The notes below the pieces were generated by a model. That model saw only the letters and a list, made by a program, of their open reading frames with translations. It had not been told where the DNA came from and made no database searches. A stretch of 64,000 bases of DNA from Bacillus massiliglaciei (lineage in GTDB: Bacteria; Bacillota; Bacilli; Bacillales; DSM-1321). Shown in pieces: positions 18,795 through 27,628 of the stretch. Position numbers and translations under genes: made by a program. The stretch lies in contig NZ_LT622359.1 in the NCBI RefSeq assembly GCF_900098925.1, positions 62,001 to 126,000 of the forward strand, read 5' to 3'. Numbering within the stretch: the stretch's first letter is position 1; each line of letters opens with the position of its first letter.

Positions 18795-20843
18795 TTGGAG
18801 AGCGGACTAAATGCACTGGACTTAGATAAGAAATTAAATGAAGTCTTTGCTGGTCGAGTGGTCAGAAAAGATCTTACTAAGCTCATTAAAGAGGGAGCGA
18901 ACGTACCTGTATATGTTTTGGAATATCTGTTAGGTATGTATGCGGCCACTGATGAAGAAGAGAGTATAAAAGAAGGGGTAGCCAGAGTAAAGAAGATTCT
19001 TTCGGAAAACTTTGTACGCCCTGATGAAGCTGAAAAAATCAAAAGTAAGATCCGAGAAGTCGGTCAGTATTCCATCATCGATAAGATAACTGTTCGACTA
19101 AACCCTAAAAAGGATACCTATGAAGCGGAATTCTCCAACTTAGGGTTAAAAGATGTTCCCATTTCATCAAACTATGTTAAAGAGTTTGATAAACTCTTAG
19201 CAGGGGGCATCTGGTGTATGTTAAAAATGGACTATTATTATGATGAAGAGCAGAAAAATATGAGTCCATTTAGCATTAGCAACTTAAAACCAATCCAAAT
19301 GCCTAATATGGATTTAAACGAGATAATTGAGGGGCGAAAGGAATTCACAAAAGATGAATGGATTGACATTCTAATTCGTTCAACAGGAATGGAGCCTACT
19401 CAAATAAATGATCGTGTAAAATGGCATTTATTATTACGGCTTGTTCCACTCGTTGAAAATAACTACAATGTGTGTGAGCTTGGCCCCAGGGGAACGGGAA
19501 AATCACATGTTTATAAAGAGATAAGCCCCAATTCCATCTTGGTATCGGGTGGTCAGACAACAGTAGCGAATCTCTTTTACAATATGTCTTCAAGAACGGT
19601 TGGTCTTGTTGGTATGTGGGATGTCGTGGCATTTGATGAAGTAGCGGGTATTAAATTTAAGGATAGAGACGGAATTCAAATCATGAAGGATTATATGGCA
19701 AGCGGTTCTTTTGCCAGAGGGAAAGAAGAGAAAACTGCCAGTGCCTCCATGGTTTTTGTAGGTAATATCAACCAAAGTGTTGATTCTTTAATCAAAACAT
19801 CTCATTTATTTGCTCCTTTTCCAGAAGGAATGAATAACGACTCAGCTTTCTTTGATCGAATGCACTATTACCTGCCTGGTTGGGAGATTCCGAAAATGCG
19901 ACCTGATTTCTTTACAGATCGCTATGGATTTATTGTAGATTATTTAGCTGAGTATTTTAGAGAAATGAGAAAGCGGTCATTCGGGGACTCGATTGATCAG
20001 TTCTTTAAACTTGGTAATAACCTAAATCAACGTGATGTAATTGGTGTAAGAAAAACTGTTTCTGGCCTTATAAAGTTATTGTACCCTCATGGGGAATATA
20101 CAAGAGAGGATGTTGAAGAAGTTCTACAATATGCTCTTGAAGGTCGTAGACGTGTAAAAGAACAACTAAAGAAAATTGGCGGTATGGAATTTTATGATGT
20201 AATGTTCTCCTACATAGACAAGGAATCCTTACAAGAAGAACATGTTTCTGTCCCTGAGCAGGGCGGAGGCAAGTTAATTCCTGAAGGGATGGGAAAACCA
20301 GGTCATGTTTATTCAGTTGGTGTAGGTGAATCTGGTATGATTGGTGTCTTCAAACTCGAAAATCAGGTTGTATCGGGATCAGGTAAATTTGAAAAATCGG
20401 GTGTTGGTTCTAATCGTGCTGTAAAAGAAAGTTTGGATACAGCTTATCGTTACTTTACGGCAAATAGTAAGAGCATTAGTGGTACGATATCGATTAAAAC
20501 AAAAGATTATCTTATGCATATAGCTGATTTGCAAGGAATTGGATTAACTCCTCAATTAGCTGTTGCTGAATTAATAGGATTATGTTCTGGTGCTTTAGAG
20601 AGGCCTGTACAGGAAAGCACAGTTGTATTAGGTAACATGACCGTAGGAGGAACAATAGAGAAGGTAGAAGAACTGGCTAATGTCCTCCAGGTTTGTATCG
20701 ATGCGGGAGCTAAAAAGGTATTAATTCCTGCATCATCGGTAGTAGACTTTCAAACAGTTCCATCTGATTTGTTAATTAAAGTACAACCAATATTCTATTC
20801 TGATCCGATTGATGCTGTATTTAAGGCGTTAGGAGTCGGGTAA
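18795..20843 (+). CDS. brxL: BREX AAA+ protein BrxL (Lon-like)
   Basis: A 682-residue protein, the last core gene of type 1 BREX. It has an AAA+ module with Walker A GPRGTGKSH at about residue 229 and Walker B VVAFDEVAG at about 277, and a C-terminal Lon-protease-like fold (TVVLGNMTVGGTIEKVEEL, then GAKKVLIPASS). At the place where Lon has its GPSAG serine motif, this protein reads GLTPQLAVA, so the usual catalytic serine is not there and proteolysis is doubtful. BrxL is needed for phage exclusion but generally not for methylation. TTG start with AAGGGAGGG upstream. Confidence 0.94.
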   Translation: MESGLNALDLDKKLNEVFAGRVVRKDLTKLIKEGANVPVYVLEYLLGMYAATDEEESIKEGVARVKKILSENFVRPDEAEKIKSKIREVGQYSIIDKITVRLNPKKDTYEAEFSNLGLKDVPISSNYVKEFDKLLAGGIWCMLKMDYYYDEEQKNMSPFSISNLKPIQMPNMDLNEIIEGRKEFTKDEWIDILIRSTGMEPTQINDRVKWHLLLRLVPLVENNYNVCELGPRGTGKSHVYKEISPNSILVSGGQTTVANLFYNMSSRTVGLVGMWDVVAFDEVAGIKFKDRDGIQIMKDYMASGSFARGKEEKTASASMVFVGNINQSVDSLIKTSHLFAPFPEGMNNDSAFFDRMHYYLPGWEIPKMRPDFFTDRYGFIVDYLAEYFREMRKRSFGDSIDQFFKLGNNLNQRDVIGVRKTVSGLIKLLYPHGEYTREDVEEVLQYALEGRRRVKEQLKKIGGMEFYDVMFSYIDKESLQEEHVSVPEQGGGKLIPEGMGKPGHVYSVGVGESGMIGVFKLENQVVSGSGKFEKSGVGSNRAVKESLDTAYRYFTANSKSISGTISIKTKDYLMHIADLQGIGLTPQLAVAELIGLCSGALERPVQESTVVLGNMTVGGTIEKVEELANVLQVCIDAGAKKVLIPASSVVDFQTVPSDLLIKVQPIFYSDPIDAVFKALGVG

Positions 20844-20879
20844 TTCATTTTAGAATACAACATTATTGAAAAAGAGGAG

Positions 20880-20905
20880 GAATCGGTATACACCGATTCT
20901 TTTTT
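20880..20905 (+). terminator. Terminator of the BREX operon
   Basis: GAATCGGT (20880-20887) pairs with ACCGATTC (20892-20899) over a 4-base loop, followed by six T. It stands 36 bases behind brxL and just before the ribosome site of the next gene. Confidence 0.85.
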
Positions 20906-20934
20906 CTTACTTTGGTAAAAAGGAGAGAGGTACA

Positions 20935-21747
20935 TTGAAGATTTATTCAAGAGATTACTGTTCCCTTACTCAGGAAGAAATGAAGGAGTGGGAAATATTA
21001 AAAGAAAAGGAGATTATTCAGAGAATAGGTGATGGAAAATTAGCAATACGGAAAAGTTTATACAGGGAATTCCCTGTAGCAGTAAGGCATTACATTAGCC
21101 TTTTTCCAAATAATCATCTGGATATTGTTGATTTACAAAATGTTGAATATTTATCAGCTTTAATTCAAGAATTCCATAGTCTAATAGAAAATCCTTCTTC
21201 TAATGAAAGATCTGTTCTCAATTGGATTCAAGAGCAAAAGGCATACTTTATCATGGCATCAATTATGAAAGGAAGCTATTCATTTGGACACCATGATGCT
21301 TTCATTATTCCAGAATTTCAATTAGGAAACTCCTATCAAGTAGATTATCTTCTTATCGGTAAAAGTTCAGGAGGCTATGAATTTATCTTTGTGGAATTAG
21401 AGCATCCGAATAAAAATGTTACCCTAAATAATGGTCATATCGGTGATGCTTTAAGAAAAGGGGAGAGACAAGTTATTGACTGGAAGTATTGGTTAGAAGC
21501 AAATTATTCTTCACTCTATGAAACGTTTAGAAAATATAAATCTCCAAATCAAGACTTACCTCCAGAGTTTCTTAAATATGATAGCACTCGTATTCACTAT
21601 GCAGTAATAGCAGGAAGAAGAAGTGATTTTAACGAAAGGACATATCAAGTCAAACGACAAATGAAATTATTAAATAACATTCTTGTTTTTCATTATGATA
21701 ATCTTTATGACTCAGCACGAAGTTTGATTGGAAAATCTACCTATTAA
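20935..21747 (+). CDS. Shedu-like nuclease (DUF4263), single-gene defence candidate
   Basis: A 270-residue protein read from TTG at 20935, which has AAAAGGAGAGAGG just upstream. An in-frame ATG at 20866 would run through the terminator hairpin and is not credible. The C-terminal half has a PD-(D/E)xK-type core of the DUF4263 kind: VDYLLIG, then FIFVELEHPNK at about residues 150-160, then GERQVIDWKYWLEAN at about 176-190. DUF4263 is the nuclease domain of the Shedu (SduA) anti-phage protein. The N-terminal 100 residues are the variable sensing part. It is a separate unit behind the BREX terminator, in keeping with clustering of defence genes. Family call is good; activity is inferred. Confidence 0.8.
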   Translation: MKIYSRDYCSLTQEEMKEWEILKEKEIIQRIGDGKLAIRKSLYREFPVAVRHYISLFPNNHLDIVDLQNVEYLSALIQEFHSLIENPSSNERSVLNWIQEQKAYFIMASIMKGSYSFGHHDAFIIPEFQLGNSYQVDYLLIGKSSGGYEFIFVELEHPNKNVTLNNGHIGDALRKGERQVIDWKYWLEANYSSLYETFRKYKSPNQDLPPEFLKYDSTRIHYAVIAGRRSDFNERTYQVKRQMKLLNNILVFHYDNLYDSARSLIGKSTY

Positions 21748-21854
21748 TATAGGAAAATAACCAACTGAAAAGAATATTTGTATATCTTTAGGGAATTAAC
21801 TAAAGTAATAGATTATTCCCTAGTATGAACAATTTAGCAATCCGAATAAAAAAG

Positions 21855-21885
21855 CAGTTGCCAATCTCAGTTGACAACTGTTTTC
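21855..21885. terminator. Bidirectional terminator hairpin
   Basis: CAGTTGCCAA (21855-21864) pairs with TTGACAACTG (21871-21880) with one mismatch, with A run before and T run after. The gene-free stretch 21748-22353 holds this and two more hairpins plus a dispersed-repeat copy; I see no gene in it. Confidence 0.7.
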
Positions 21886-21901
21886 TTTGCCTCTTAAATT
21901 G

Positions 21902-21939
21902 TCACGGTGAACCGTATCATAAGTAAATGAGGTTTTTGA
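21902..21939 (+). repeat. Dispersed repeat family A, copy 1
   Basis: CACGGTGAACCGTATCATAA followed by GTAAATGAGGTTTTT. The same block recurs near 36858, 39050 and 48291, with a weak remnant at 41844. The left arm of the outer stem seen in the 36838 copy is missing here. Confidence 0.75.
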
Positions 21940-22039
21940 GGGAATATAAGAATCTAAACATTGAAAAACAGTTAATTTATCTAATCAAGTTTTTAAATTG
22001 ACTAGCACTTTGAAAGGATGTTGACAGGCTAGTAAAGCA

Positions 22040-22083
22040 AAAAGGCTGACTAAAAAAAGAAATTTCTTTTAGCCAGCCTTTTG
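22040..22083. terminator. Terminator hairpin
   Basis: AAAAGGCTG and CAGCCTTTT flank CTAAAA/TTTTAG, giving a long stem with a T-rich right side. It lies between the Shedu-like gene and the HxlR gene and could serve either strand. Confidence 0.6.
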
Positions 22084-22269
22084 GATTATAAAGTTTTGGA
22101 AATGATTTGGTTATTTTTTAATAAGACCCTTGATTCATCATTAGTGGAATGAAAACTTTTTCCTATAGTTCTTTTATGTATAATTTATTTTAAATAAAAG
22201 AAAACACAATCCCCGTTCAGTTGAACCAATCCACAGCATAAATGATCCGAATACTGCGCAATTAAGCAT

Positions 22270-22310
22270 AAGAAGCACCTTCCTTACAGTTAAGTGAAGG
22301 TGCTTCTTTT
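22270..22310. terminator. Bidirectional terminator, probably for the HxlR gene
   Basis: AAGAAGCACCTTC (22270-22282) pairs with GAAGGTGCTTCTT (22296-22308). It lies 44 bases beyond the end of the minus-strand HxlR gene. Confidence 0.75.
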
Positions 22311-22353
22311 CTAATAGGTTTTGTAAAGCAACATTGTAAATGTAAGCTTATGC

Positions 22354-22743
22354 TTAATTGTTTAATTCCGAAATATCCATTTCTTTTATGATTTCTGCTA
22401 TCCGATTTTTTCCCCATTCATACATCATTTCAACGATAGGAAGTAAAGTCATCCCCAATTCAGTCATGGAATATTCCACTTTCGGTGGAACTTCTGGATA
22501 AACTTCACGATGAACTATTCCATCTTCCATCAGTTCTCTTAATTGATTCGTTAATATTTTATGAGATATTTTTGGAAAAAGCCTTTGGAGATCACTGAAT
22601 CGATGTGGTCCTTCTACCCCTAAATGCCATAAAATAACAATTTTCCATTTACCACTTATAATTGATAAGGTAAGTTCTTTTTCACAATTATAATCACCAT
22701 TTATGATCTTTTCTTTAACTTCATCTCTAAATGTACCTGGCAT
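22354..22743 (-). CDS. HxlR-family redox-type transcription regulator
   Basis: A 129-residue winged-helix protein of the HxlR family (MarR-like). Typical features are [14 protein letters not shown], then [22 protein letters not shown] as recognition helix region, and a C-terminal dimer helix. It has one Cys, in the stretch [10 protein letters not shown] just before the wing domain, the place where YodB/CatR/HypR-type regulators of Bacillus carry their redox-sensing Cys. It is divergent from a DJ-1/PfpI gene with a shared 148-base control region holding a perfect palindrome. Most likely it represses that gene and itself, with release by electrophiles or disulfide stress (inference). Confidence 0.9.
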   Translation of the reverse strand: MPGTFRDEVKEKIINGDYNCEKELTLSIISGKWKIVILWHLGVEGPHRFSDLQRLFPKISHKILTNQLRELMEDGIVHREVYPEVPPKVEYSMTELGMTLLPIVEMMYEWGKNRIAEIIKEMDISELNN

Positions 22744-22772
22744 AAATTCTTACCTCCTTATTTATATCAATT

Positions 22773-22824
22773 GTAACCTGTCGGTAACCTCCTTACAAAA
22801 AAGTGCATTCTTCACAGTGAAGAA
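22773..22824. promoter_or_regulatory. Candidate operator region between HxlR and DJ-1 genes
   Basis: Two direct GTAACC copies at 22773-22778 and 22784-22789 (11-base step), and a perfect palindrome TTCTTCAC-A-GTGAAGAA at 22808-22824, lie in the divergent promoter region. Either could be the HxlR site. Confidence 0.5.
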
Positions 22825-22891
22825 AACAAGCAGTAGAATGAAATGGTCGTCTTACCGGCAAATCTTTTCCATTAATGAGGAGGAACTACTA

Positions 22892-23410
22892 ATGAGTAAA
22901 AAAGCACTTTTAATTATACCACCAGAACGATTCAATGAAGACGAATTATTTCAACCAAAAGCGGAATTGGAAAGCAACGGAATTGAAGTGACAATTGCAA
23001 GTACAAAAACAGGTGAAATCATAGGGGATTATGAAGGTAAAGCAACCGCTGAGGTCATTTTCTCAGACGTTTCTGCTTCTGACTATGATGTTGTATCTGT
23101 TATTGGTGGATCTGGTACTAACGATCATTTATGGGAAAATCAAGAATTACAAGACTACTTGAAACAAGCGTATACTAATAAAGTTCTTGTAACAGGAATT
23201 TGTGCAGGTGCGGTTACTGTAGCTAAAACGGGTTTACTTATTGGAAGAGAAGCAACTTGCTATCCAGTAGATATACAAAAAGACCAATTAAAAGCGAATA
23301 AAGTAACATATGTTGAAAAACATGTTGTTGCTCATGATGATATTATCACTGGTGATGGTCCAGATGGCGCTAAAGAATTTGGAGAAGCTTTAGTAAAAGC
23401 ATTAAGCTAA
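22892..23410 (+). CDS. DJ-1/PfpI-family protein
   Basis: A 172-residue class I glutamine amidotransferase-like protein. The nucleophile elbow is VTGICAGAV with Cys at about residue 103, the conserved acid is in the N-terminal sheet region. Such proteins act as glyoxalase/deglycase-type or chaperone-like stress proteins; the substrate is not visible. The start is the ATG at 22892 with GAGGAGGA upstream; the longer frame upstream would cross the promoter. It is divergent from an HxlR regulator. A decayed copy of its first 60 bases is present at 61806. Confidence 0.88.
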   Translation: MSKKALLIIPPERFNEDELFQPKAELESNGIEVTIASTKTGEIIGDYEGKATAEVIFSDVSASDYDVVSVIGGSGTNDHLWENQELQDYLKQAYTNKVLVTGICAGAVTVAKTGLLIGREATCYPVDIQKDQLKANKVTYVEKHVVAHDDIITGDGPDGAKEFGEALVKALS

Positions 23411-23445
23411 TTCTACAGTCTCTTCGCTGAATTTTCATATAAACG

Positions 23446-23475
23446 AAAGCCTACGGAATTAATTCCGTAGGCTTT
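23446..23475. terminator. Terminator of the DJ-1 gene
   Basis: AAGCCTACGGAATT followed at once by AATTCCGTAGGCTT and T residues: a perfect palindrome. The stretch 23476-23789 behind it shows no gene. Confidence 0.85.
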
Positions 23476-23789
23476 TGGCTATCCAAATGTAAGGAAAATA
23501 CACCAAAAATTAACTCAGATTCAACATGAACCGTGTTACGATATTTATATAGTTTTACTAGTTCGTCTTTTAGTTGAATATCAATCAAATTCAATCGAAA
23601 ACAAGCCTCAACTTTTTGGTCATACTAAAAAAGTTAAGAGTAAACAGTTAAAAGTTTACATAATTGAAGCGGATAAGAGATTTAAAAGGGTATATTTTTT
23701 ACACGATGCTGGGAAGAACATAAACTCCACTGCCACCTTAAAAACTTTATAAAAGAAAGGCAAACCACTCATTATTAAGAGGGATAAAA

Positions 23790-24074
23790 ATGGAGCATAT
23801 TATAATTACTGCTGTATTAAAACCAAAAGAAGGCCTGCAGGGGCAACTATTATCAGAACTCAAAAAGGTACAAGCGGCATCAAGGGAAGAGGCAGGTTGT
23901 ATAAAGTATGACTTGCACCAATCTGAAGACCAAACTTTCGTTTTATATGAAGTTTGAAAGGATGAGGAAGCGCTGGAATACCATATTCAGTCTGCTCATT
24001 ATCAGGAATACAGGAACAATATTGCAGACCTTGTATCAAATAGAGTAGTGTATAAGCTAAAAAAAATGGAATAA
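23790..24074 (+). pseudogene. Antibiotic-biosynthesis-monooxygenase-like gene broken by a stop codon
   Basis: The frame reads as a 94-residue ABM-type (YgiN-like) small quinol monooxygenase: an N-terminal strand ITAVLKPKEG, then REEAGCIKYDLHQS, then FVLYEV-stop-KDEEALEYH. The TGA at 23955-23957 stands where the family has Trp (EVW/EIWxD), so one base change (TGG to TGA) explains it. The rest of the frame is intact to a proper TAA. RBS AAGAGGGAT precedes the ATG. It is either a recent pseudogene or, less likely, a sequence error. An intact relative lies at 38725. Confidence 0.8.
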
Positions 24075-24308
24075 GTTCAAAGATGGAGTGGCGGAACCGT
24101 CGAACAAACCTGTTATTTGTAGATTTTTTAGTGGTCTTTTTTAAGATGGGAGCTTTTCGCTGTATCTCCTTCGAAACAAATCATTTGATTTGGAAGGATC
24201 AGATGGCTAATATGGTAATATCGTAAATTATCGATTTGGCATGATGCTTTCAAATCATCTATGCAGCTTCCATTGGGATATAGTGATAATCGATATAGAA
24301 AGAGGCAA

Positions 24309-24656
24309 ATGACATTGAAGCAGGAATTGGAAAGCTTAAATGATGAACAAGCCGTTGAAATTTTTAAGGCATTGTCGAACCAGACGAGGGTGAGCATTCT
24401 TCAAATGTTAAAAAATCCCCACAGTCATTTTTCACCGCAAGCCCATATTATTGCTGATGAAGGATTTGAAGGCGGGGTTTGCGTAGGGGATATCCGAAGC
24501 AAGGCGGGGATTTCGCAATCCACTACTTCACAGTATTTATCGATTCTGCTGCAAAGCGGACTTGTTGAAATAAAGCGAATCGGACAATGGACGTATTATC
24601 GCCGTAATGAGGAGACGATTAAAAAGTTCGAAAAATACATTGGTACAAAAATTTAA
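24309..24656 (+). CDS. ArsR-family regulator
   Basis: A 115-residue winged-helix regulator. FKALSNQTRVSILQML opens the DNA-binding domain and SKAGISQSTTSQYLSILLQ is the recognition helix region; QWTYYRRNEETI is the wing. The classic metal motif ELCVCDL is replaced by GGVCVGDIRS with a single Cys, so a thiol or organic signal is more likely than a metal. Start ATG 24309 has AGAGG upstream. It is 11 bases from a luciferase-like monooxygenase gene and probably controls it. A close paralogue (56625-56966) stands before the paralogous monooxygenase. Confidence 0.9.
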   Translation: MTLKQELESLNDEQAVEIFKALSNQTRVSILQMLKNPHSHFSPQAHIIADEGFEGGVCVGDIRSKAGISQSTTSQYLSILLQSGLVEIKRIGQWTYYRRNEETIKKFEKYIGTKI

Positions 24657-24667
24657 GGAGAATTGAA

Positions 24668-25627
24668 GTGAGTTTATTACAGCATCGAGCATATAACAGG
24701 TTGTATCAAAAGGATAAAATGACGCTTGGTTTCGCGATTCCGACGGCAAGGATGTCCAAATATCCGATTATGGAAAATCAGCTGTCGCTTGCCCGCAAAA
24801 TTGAAGACCATGGTTTCGCGGCATTGTGGCTTCGGGACGTTACGATTCAGAATTTGAATATTGATGATAATGGTCAAATGTTTGATGTATGGATTTATTT
24901 GACCTATCTTGCGGCCCATACAAAGGATATTGCACTTGGGACGGCTAGTGTGGCCCTCCCTCTGCGCCATCCTGTCAGAGTTGCAAAGGAAGCATCATCT
25001 ATTGACCGGTTGTTTCCCGAACGGCTGATCATGGGAGTGGCTTCAGGAGACCGGGATAAAGATTTCACAGCTTTGGGAATATCCAAGCTCGAAAGCGGAG
25101 GGCTGTTTAAAAAGAATTATGCATTCCTTGAACGGCTATTAAAGGAGGACAGTCCGACAATCAACAGCGATTTAGGCGTCATCGATGGAACGGATATGAG
25201 AATGATCCCCAAGCCTTTTTCTTCGATTCCGACCATGGTGACAGGATTCAGCAATCAATCGATTGAATGGATCGCCCAGAATGGGGACGGTTGGATCCAA
25301 TACCCGAGGATTATCCCACAACAAACTCAATTGATTAACGAGTATCGCGAGTTGTCGGAAATTCACGCCCCAGGAGTGTTTAAACCTTTCACTCAGACTT
25401 TATTTATCGTTTTATCGGAAAATCCCGATCCGTTTCCTGTTCCGATTCCTTTAGGATTTCGTGTAGGGCGCAAACAGTTATTAGAAATTTTATATCAATT
25501 TCAATCCATTGGTGTCAATCACCTGGCATTTGTATTGTATTTTTCAAAGCGCCCTCCCGAGGAAGTCATACAGGAGCTTGGAGAGTTTGTGCGGCCTTAC
25601 TTTCCGACTCATGAAATTCCAGTATGA
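24668..25627 (+). CDS. Luciferase-like flavin-dependent oxidoreductase (TIGR03571 type)
   Basis: A 319-residue LLM-class protein, TIM-barrel with FMN or F420. LLM features: GFAALWLRDVTI, LPLRHPVRVAKEASSIDRLFP, RLIMGVASGDRDKDF and IPTMVTGFSNQSIEWIA. Substrate is unknown; relatives oxidise or reduce diverse organic compounds. GTG start with AAGGAG upstream, immediately behind the ArsR gene. Its closest relative in the window is 55639-56604, also behind an ArsR gene. More GC-rich than the BREX genes. Confidence 0.9.
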   Translation: MSLLQHRAYNRLYQKDKMTLGFAIPTARMSKYPIMENQLSLARKIEDHGFAALWLRDVTIQNLNIDDNGQMFDVWIYLTYLAAHTKDIALGTASVALPLRHPVRVAKEASSIDRLFPERLIMGVASGDRDKDFTALGISKLESGGLFKKNYAFLERLLKEDSPTINSDLGVIDGTDMRMIPKPFSSIPTMVTGFSNQSIEWIAQNGDGWIQYPRIIPQQTQLINEYRELSEIHAPGVFKPFTQTLFIVLSENPDPFPVPIPLGFRVGRKQLLEILYQFQSIGVNHLAFVLYFSKRPPEEVIQELGEFVRPYFPTHEIPV

Positions 25628-25670
25628 GATTAGCTTTTAATAAAATTAGATAAGGGAAGAAGATGAACTT

Positions 25671-26693
25671 ATGTCTAAACATGCAATTAAACTAAACGAA
25701 ATTCCATTCTCGGTGCTGGATCTTTCACCGATAACAGCCGGAAGTACTCCTGCTGATTCTTTCCGCCATACATTAGAACTCGCACAGCATGTTGAAAAAC
25801 TTGACTACAACCGTTTTTGGCTCGCTGAACACCACAATATGCCGTTTATCGCCAGTTCCGCCACTTCTGTGGTGATGTCCCATGTGGCAGCCGGTACATT
25901 AAAAATCCGGGTTGGTTCAGGAGGAATCATGCTGCCGAATCACGCTCCACTCGTCATCGCTGAGCAGTTTGGCACTCTTGAATCCTTATATCCTGGGCGA
26001 ATTGACCTTGGTCTGGGGCGGGCACCCGGTACAGATCAGGGGACCGCTCGTGCATTGAGACGCGACTTGGGAAGTACCGGAGATGACTTTCCTGAGCAAT
26101 TAGCGGAACTCCGCGGTTACTTTGATCCATCCTTGGCCCAAGGAAATCCTATAAAAGCGATTCCGGGTGAAGGTTTGAATATTCCAATCTGGCTGCTGGG
26201 TTCAAGCGGCTTCAGTGCGCAGCTGGCCGGAGAACTGGGTTTGCCATTCGCGTTTGCCTCCCATTTCTCGCCACTTAACACTCTGGGTGCTCTACAGATC
26301 TATCGTAAGGCGTTTAAGCCTTCGAATGTTCTCGATAAGCCGTATGCGATGGTGGCATTGAATATCATTGCAGCAGAAACGGATAAAGAGGCAAAACTCC
26401 TTTTCACAACCCTGCAGCAGCAATTTTTGAATCTGATGAGCGGCAACCTTACACAGCTTCAACCACCGGTAGATGACATATCCGAAGTGGCCAGCAGCTA
26501 CCAATTAAAGGCTCTCGAGCAGCAATTAGGCACATCGATTGTTGGCAGCCAGCAGACGATAAAGGACAAGCTTCATACATTTTTGAAGGAGAGCCAGGCT
26601 GATGAAATCATGGCCATTGCCCAAGTTTACGACCACAAAGCTCGCCTGCATTCATACGAGCTTCTGGCAGAAATTATAAAAAGCGAAAGGTAA
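25671..26693 (+). CDS. Luciferase-like flavin-dependent oxidoreductase (group 1)
   Basis: A 340-residue LLM protein of the YceB/YwcH/YtmO type: [11 protein letters not shown] at the start, [43 protein letters not shown] and [13 protein letters not shown]. It is co-directional with the previous monooxygenase at 43 bases, so they may form an ArsR-controlled operon. Probably FMN-dependent; substrate unknown. Closely similar to 53420-54445, and a decayed C-terminal piece of a third copy is present at 29774-29940. Confidence 0.9.
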   Translation: MSKHAIKLNEIPFSVLDLSPITAGSTPADSFRHTLELAQHVEKLDYNRFWLAEHHNMPFIASSATSVVMSHVAAGTLKIRVGSGGIMLPNHAPLVIAEQFGTLESLYPGRIDLGLGRAPGTDQGTARALRRDLGSTGDDFPEQLAELRGYFDPSLAQGNPIKAIPGEGLNIPIWLLGSSGFSAQLAGELGLPFAFASHFSPLNTLGALQIYRKAFKPSNVLDKPYAMVALNIIAAETDKEAKLLFTTLQQQFLNLMSGNLTQLQPPVDDISEVASSYQLKALEQQLGTSIVGSQQTIKDKLHTFLKESQADEIMAIAQVYDHKARLHSYELLAEIIKSER

Positions 26694-27030
26694 AAAGAGG
26701 ACATCAGCAAGGAAACCTTCTTGATGATTTTTCTAAGGCATTGAATATGGGTGAAACCGTGAGATCAGGTTATGAGGTTGTTTACAGGATTCCTTAATTA
26801 AAAGGAGATCTGATCAAGTATTTCTATGTGCCGCAAGCAGGATTTGACATCACGAAATCTTCCAAAATACATCATCATCATTAAACAAGTGACAGAGCGA
26901 TACTAATTGTTTTTATACTCCCATAGATCTAGCAGTAACATATACTAAACACGGTAGATTACTTATATTTATTGTGTTAAATGAGAATAATACCAACGAT
27001 GCTTTTCCAAATTTAAGGGGGCTTATCATT
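26694..27030. other. Gene-free stretch with an unassigned reading-frame remnant
   Basis: From about 26747 a frame reads MGETVRSGYEVVYRIP, stop, then LKGDLIKYFYVPQAGFDITK to a stop at about 26886. It looks like a broken small gene but I recognise no family. The last 100 bases should hold the promoter of the PfpI gene. Confidence 0.35.
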
Positions 27031-27543
27031 ATGAGCAAAAAAATCGCTACACTAATAACAGACTTATTTGAAGATGTAGAATTCACAGAACCAGCACAAG
27101 CATTTAAAGATGCTGGTCATCAAGTGATCACAATCGACATACAGGCTGGAAAAGATATTACTGGTAAAAAAGGTGAAACAGTAAAAATAGATAAAGGAAT
27201 TGGGGAAGTTAATCCTCAAGACTTTGATGCTTTACTAATCCCTGGCGGCTTCTCTCCTGATTTATTACGTGAAGATGACCGTTTTGGTGAATTCGCAAAA
27301 GTATTTATACAAGAAGGTAAACCTGTTTTTGCGATTTGCCATGGCCCACAAGTATTAATTGATACAGACCTATTAAAAGGCGTCGACATAACAGGTTTCA
27401 AATCAATAAGGAACGATCTCAAAAATGCAGGTGCTAACTACAAAGATGAAGAAGTTGTGGTAAGCAATAATATTGTAACAAGCCGTTTTCCGGATGACAT
27501 TCCTGCCTTTAATCGTGAATCCTTAAAATTATTAGCTGAATAA
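27031..27543 (+). CDS. PfpI/DJ-1-family stress protein
   Basis: A 170-residue PfpI-type protein like Bacillus general stress protein 18 (YfkM). The catalytic elbow is AICHGPQ with Cys at about residue 102, with the preceding acid in DLFEDVEFTEP. Members act as protein/nucleotide deglycases or glyoxalase-III-like enzymes. The ATG at 27031 has AAGGGGG upstream; an upstream in-frame ATG at 26974 has no site. It is followed by an SDR and an aldo/keto reductase. The protein at 61966 is about 85% alike by eye. Confidence 0.9.
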   Translation: MSKKIATLITDLFEDVEFTEPAQAFKDAGHQVITIDIQAGKDITGKKGETVKIDKGIGEVNPQDFDALLIPGGFSPDLLREDDRFGEFAKVFIQEGKPVFAICHGPQVLIDTDLLKGVDITGFKSIRNDLKNAGANYKDEEVVVSNNIVTSRFPDDIPAFNRESLKLLAE

Positions 27544-27628
27544 TAGGTACTGAATAGTATCGTTTTAGAAATAAATTTCACAATGAATGATCAATACAAA
27601 AAGGGTTTTAAGAAGGAAGGGTTTTATT

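Noticed and set aside
20866-20934. N-terminal extension of the Shedu-like protein from ATG 20866
   Set aside because: It would run through a perfect terminator; TTG 20935 has a strong ribosome site.
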